From Jackrogersella multiformis (taxonomy: Eukaryota > Ascomycota > Sordariomycetes > Xylariales > Hypoxylaceae), in NCBI GenBank assembly GCA_902806575.1, contig CADCXD010000011.1:744001-808000 (forward strand): DNA of 64,000 bases, written 5' to 3'. Below are positions 59,199 to 64,000 of this stretch, one piece after another (within the stretch, counting starts at the first letter, position 1; every line of letters starts with the position of its first letter). The translations under genes were made by a program, and so were the position numbers. The notes beneath the pieces are model-generated. The model was not told the origin of the DNA, did not search any database, and was given only the letters and a program-made list of their open reading frames with translations.

Positions 59199-62090
59199 GG
59201 CTTCTTGATGAACAACTGGGACACGACGTTAGTGAATGTAGGTAACGTGAAGTAGCAGCATGGACGAAGATTAAAGCGAAGGTATTGATGGAAGGTGAGA
59301 CACGGTGTAAATGGGGTTCGACATGGCAATATGAACTGAAGATAAAGTGCCGATTTGAATAGAGACGACAATAAAGGTTGGAGTAGCAGCATGAACAGTA
59401 ACAGGTGTATGATGATAAGACGGATGGTTGGTGACGGTGTTATCATAGGTGAAGCAACAATACAGATAAGATGAAGCGGCGAACACGGATAGGATTATAC
59501 ACATACCTATTTGGCTAGTAATTTAGGTAACTAGGTAATAGAAACCAGCGAGTATCGATGCCAAAGCAGTAGCACCGTTCGATATTTCCGAGAAGGACGG
59601 AAAGACGGAAGGACGAAGTGCCGAAATAATCGAAGCCCTGAATAGATGAATGAATGTGTTAGTAGGTACTTAGATACAAATGTATTGACGATAGGATGGG
59701 AAAAGGGAAGTATAAACTGTACTATTTGTTTTCTTTTTGCAGAGGAACTGGGGAATAGGGAATTTGAAGGAAGGAGTAATGCGTGTAAAGACGTCGGGTT
59801 GGACGAAGGTTGGATGGAGGTTGGAGGTTGAAAGCTGGGTCAAAGGACGGAAGGTAGATGACGGAAGGTAGATAGTGTCGAAGGACGGAAGGTAGAGAAT
59901 GTAAAGTGCAAAGTGTAAAGTGCAAAGTGTAAAGTGTAAAGTTGGAAGATGAAAGACGGAAGGAAGGTGAAGGAGGAAGTTGGGTAGACGAGAAAGGTAA
60001 TCACCTAACAAAGTTACCGGGTGTGGGTACCTAGGTACAGACTCTAGTACATCAAATGACGACTGCAGGGCGAGGTTCCTTCCTGTCGTAGAATACAGTA
60101 TGGGTGCTAGGTAGGTACCTACGTAGTCAGTCTGCTGAACGATGGAAGATATTAGAAAGCTTTCAATCTTACCTGGGTACTTTGTCGATATTTCAATTGA
60201 CGATGAACCACCTTGCAGAACTGTAGGGGAAATAACGACAATCGTGTTCCTGACGACTAAATATATGAAAGGGGTTATGATAGCTTACTTGTGTTATTAT
60301 TCTTGACGAGGCGTGGTTGTGATGGTGAGAAAGAATATCGTGAAGTTGGTTCGGTGAAATAAGGTAAAGGTGAAGTAAGGTGAAGGAAATAAAATCGATG
60401 TGGTGGTTAGCGATGTGGACGGTTAAGGATAAAAGAAAAAGAGTGGTGCGGATGTTGTCGTCCACCGAAGAGGCATACTGTATCGCGTGACGATTGAAGA
60501 GCTTAAGCTACCTAGGTACCTAGGTAGGTACACTGTCTGAAAGTTAGCATAACCACTGCTCCGTCGGTACCTACTTAGCTAATTCAAATTATCCATTCTA
60601 GTAGCACTGAATTATACTTGACCATACTTGAACCTCCAGTATATAATCAGGGGCATTTCTATTGGTACTTAACAGACTGAAGAGCTAACACCTTAAGCTC
60701 ACACGAACCAACTGAACGACAGATACCTCTCGAATTACGCGTATTGACGCGTTATGATAATCTATCGAATTAATATGTTTCAGTTTATACAAGCAAATAA
60801 AACCGAATACTTTTAACCAAGGTCGAATAGATCATTGTCATCTGGTGCTTGTCTATTATGTATTATTATTTCATACTACAATAAAACAACTTACCTAGAA
60901 TTCTAACGATTGCTAACCTAGGAGATTAATAATAAATTATCTTTGCTCTAAAGTGATTTTATGGCATTTATAAAAATCCATGAGCTATGAAGGATTGGTA
61001 CGGTATATTTAGATAAAAACACGAAAACAAGCCGATTTTGCACACTTATATTTGGGTATCAAGTTAAAATGATGTGAGTAGTTTTACCAAATATTTCCTT
61101 GGTACACGTACACGACTATTTCAAAAGTTAATGAACTGTAGTCTAGGATCATTAGTTCCCCATGATGGTGGAATAGAAGATATGAATCGATGTAAACATA
61201 ATTGTAGTTGATATTTGCTGTTTATGTTGACAAAAGAACACCTGAACTATAGTTGACCAACATTTAGCCATACCAGAAATGTGATTGCTAAGATAATGGC
61301 AACAAGGAGGAAACAAAAAGGCTTAAAGCTTGATAAGATACACCAAAATTTGCTTAATAGAATATTATTGCTACATTGCGATTCTACAAAGTTTGACGAA
61401 CTGTGTCGCTGATGTCGTTGAAAATATCATGAGCCACCTGTGGCGTATATTCCCGATGAGGTAAAGCGTAAGCCCTAAAATCTCTCGCACCATTGTTTGC
61501 CGTTTTGCGGAGTGATCTCCACACGTTGAAACAGTGCACGGGCCTCGTCCCGACGATTTGGACAGTATGAGGATGGTAACACCTTTGAAGCTAGATTCAT
61601 TAGAAGGAAGGCGCCCTCGACTGCTAAGAAACATGTAACCCCGCGGACCCTGCTAGGTACCGTGATCACCATCAAGTGCAGTGTCCCTTCTAAACCCTCT
61701 AAACTGTAGCGCAATTATCAAACAGCAGGTAGAACCTATCAATCATTGCAGCTTAAGGTTCGTTATTGAACTCCGATAAGGCCGATAAGGTGAGGCGGGG
61801 ATTTCGGTATTCATTACCTGCCAGGTGGGGTGGGTACCTCGGTACCTAGTGTACCTACCTAAGTACCATGTACCTAGGAGGTATTCATTATTCATGATTC
61901 TATCCGATTCGAAACCAAAAGCATCGATCCTATCTTTGTTTAGACTTGCCCACTCTACTTACACTAGATATCGAAGCAATAATAGATCCAGCTTTCTTTA
62001 TATAATAAATATCAATTTCATCTTATCCTATAATCGGCTCTTAGAAAACCCGTTTCAGCTTGTAAGCACAATTATAATTCTACCCAGACC
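59199..62090. other. 2.9-kb divergent intergenic region
   Basis: No convincing gene. It contains a small minisatellite (59846-59943), TACCTAGGTA-type palindromes at about 60028, 60107, 60510-60531 and 61845-61880, and an AT-rich stretch at about 60740-61370. Presumably promoters and long leaders of both flanking genes. Confidence 0.5.
59846..59943. repeat. two short tandem-repeat tracts
   Basis: Three copies of GACGGAAGGTAGA at 59846-59896, then a GTAAAGTGCAAAGT-type array at 59901-59943 built of 7-bp units (GTAAAGT, GCAAAGT). Confidence 0.75.
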
Positions 62091-64000
62091 ATGGTTGGTT
62101 CAAGCCGCCTTGAAAACCTCCCAGATGAGATCTTCCTACATATCCTATCCTGTGAGTCCCGTCGCTGTAGATCTGCTTCACTTGTCGAGGGCGGAAACTT
62201 CCGCTGACCATGATTTCGTAAACATTAGTCTTAGAAGCGCGCGACGTTGTTATCCTCCAAAGCCTTTCGAAACATTTCTCCGGACTATGCCGAGATGGCA
62301 ATTTCTGGCGCAATAAATGCCTCTCCGCCTCTGCTGTTCGCGAACGTATTCAACTCTACCGATGGGGATCGGATTGGGTTGACGAAGACGGCGCGACATT
62401 GAGCGGCGCGCCCACAACTCTGGGACAAGGGAGTCAGATAGAAGATCAAAACGAAGTACATTGGAGTCGACTCGAGAGCCTCTCCCAGCTGTCTTCTCAG
62501 AGGAGGAAGCGAGAGCAGATCCGCATCGCTGCGAATTGGGACCCGACATTTCCTACCGAAAACGCGAACTGGTATAACGAATATATTCAGAGATATGGTC
62601 CCGTTGCCGTCAGTTGGTTTGAGCAGCCCAAAATTCAACATGGCCCCGTAAGAAACCAAATAGATGTTAGTGGAGCTGCCCTATACTGTCCCTCACCAAG
62701 CAGAAATGAGCTTTTCGCGGTGTCACCACTCGAGGATGGTTCGGTCTATTTATGGGACGTAAAGGGCACTCGATGTAGAAAGGGCTCAATTCTATTGAAA
62801 TCTAGCCCTGGAATTTTGTGCGGTGATGGCCCGGGTGCTGACCTTTCAAGACGCTCGAAGATGATCAACACAGGGGTAACTGAATGTGTGAGTGTTGATA
62901 GCCAGAAACATCTGGCTTTCTTTGCTGTCCAGAGCCGTATGTTTCTCCTCCATCAGTGCTTATATGGCCGTGGCTGACTCGTATTAAGGTCTCATCGAGG
63001 TCGACCTCGAAACGCTACAAGTCGTGGGGAACCACCCGTTCGAATGGTCGATTACTACGCTCTCCGCAGCTGATCCCGGAGTCCCTTTGACGGTCGGCAC
63101 GATTCACGGTCTACACTTGCATGATTTTAGAGCGAGATCTAAACATCGGGATGAATACCAAATGCGTTTAGATGCTGTTAGGAGGAATGGTCGTCGAGAT
63201 TTTTCCCACGTTCTGGACCCAAGGCCTCTGGACCCATATGCTTCTCTTGCTCAGTCTGGTCCGCAGAGTATTCTCCATCTCGAACGCTCTGGTGACGGTA
63301 GTCAATTATCAGACGACATTTTCGTAGCTGGCCGGTTCTCTAATATATTACACTACGACCGGCGCATGTTCCCGGCAATCAGGGGGTCAATTCACTCGGG
63401 CGCAAAACTCTGCGGCCTGACGTCGCTCCCCTACCCTTTCTCCAGCCTCAACAGCGATCTACGCCGACGCTTCCAACTTTCCGAGGAACAAGTAGAGAAG
63501 ACTAAGAGCGTGACCGGTGGTAGAACTTTGATAGCGTGTGGTGAATACAATACCAAGGGATCACTGGAGTTGTACGGTCTTTCTTCCAGTTCTGATAACA
63601 TGCCGCAGTCCCGGGTCATCCAGGAATCTACCATGAAGAATCGACAGGCGGCTTCGCAGTCGAAACTCCTCTCCGTCATCAACCACGGCACTCGAATCGT
63701 CTTTTCCGATGGACAAGGGTACATAAAGTGGGTCGAGAGGGACGGGTTTACGGAGGTGCGCCGTCATAAGATTGGCAAATCCGAAAGAATAATCCATCGC
63801 TCACTATTCGGGTCGATGCCCGGGTCGGATGACATCGCGAGAAAAATCCTCTCTACACGAACGGCCGGACAGGATGGCGAGGTTCGGGTCAACGACGACG
63901 ATATCTTGTTCTGGACGGGAGAAAAGTTGGGACTGCTCAGCTTCTCGTCTAAGCCTGGGTTTTCTCCGGAAGATTTCGAGGAGAATCCTAGGACGCCTGA
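62091..64000 (+). CDS. F-box protein (3' end off window)
   Basis: Probable substrate receptor of an SCF (Skp1-cullin-F-box) ubiquitin ligase. Exons 62091-62151, 62229-62936 and 62989-64000 give at least 593 residues. The F-box is assembled across the first intron: LENLPDEIFLHILS from exon 1, then LEARDVVILQSLSKHFSGLC and FWRNKC from exon 2. Without the intron the frame breaks in the F-box, so the splice is firm. After RERIQLYRWGSDW, repeated short beta segments (GSVYLWDVKG, GTIHGLHLHDF, DIFVAGRFSNILHYDR, GYIKWVERDG, DILFWTGEKLGLLSF) suggest a WD40-like propeller that would hold the substrate. The frame is open to the last base, so the stop lies beyond the window. Target unknown. Confidence 0.83.

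Noticed and set aside
61825..62316. 163-residue frame overlapping the F-box start
   Set aside because: It runs through promoter and intron sequence; the F-box is only recovered by the spliced reading.

Overview
The window reads as nuclear DNA of a filamentous ascomycete (Pezizomycotina; the gene set looks like Sordariomycetes, which is inference). The signs are short introns of about 50-150 bp with GTRNGT donors and CTAAC/CTRAC branch points, fungus-specific families (UstYa-like oxidase, PTH11/rhodopsin-like membrane protein, Scp1/SCAP, CAF-1 subunit Cac2), and a large AT-rich block with the C-to-T decay of repeat-induced point mutation (RIP). I found no rRNA, tRNA or CRISPR.

Layout. 1-26.5 kb is a gene-dense left arm: Rab7/Ypt7 (-, cut by the window edge), a small mitochondrially targeted protein (+), a ChlI/MoxR-like protein (+), Golgi GDPase Gda1 (-), a PPPDE-thioredoxin-PUL fusion (+), a tail-less kinesin-3 (+), a JMJD7-like JmjC hydroxylase (-), SREBP cleavage-activating protein (+), a UstYa-family oxidase (-), a tiny secreted peptide gene (+), an S33 prolyl-iminopeptidase-like hydrolase (-) and a rhodopsin-like 7TM protein (+). 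Most have introns; I joined exons by reading frame, splice consensus and family conservation, and every joined model closes in frame.

27.0-42.24 kb is a RIP-degraded transposon nest. I could place the ends of both elements. An outer LTR retrotransposon (143-bp LTRs, 5-bp target duplication TTAAA) is interrupted by a second one (about 150-bp LTRs, target duplication ATAAT, primer-binding and polypurine sites showing minus-strand orientation). A small AT-rich element with terminal inverted repeats lies at about 42.78-43.31 kb.

43.8-64 kb is the right arm: CAF-1 subunit Cac2 (-), a 4.1-kb gene-poor spacer, a full-length ABCC transporter (+), an 857-residue disordered protein with two C-terminal membrane helices (-) and an F-box protein (+, cut by the right edge).

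Most genes are housekeeping: vesicle traffic (Ypt7, Gda1, kinesin-3, SCAP), protein turnover and modification (PPPDE-PUL, JmjC, F-box) and chromatin (Cac2). The accessory-looking stretch is 20-26.5 kb. There a UstYa-like oxidase, a short secreted peptide and a peptidase lie side by side next to the transposon nest, a layout that could be a minimal ribosomal-peptide (RiPP) locus. That is a hypothesis, not a demonstration.
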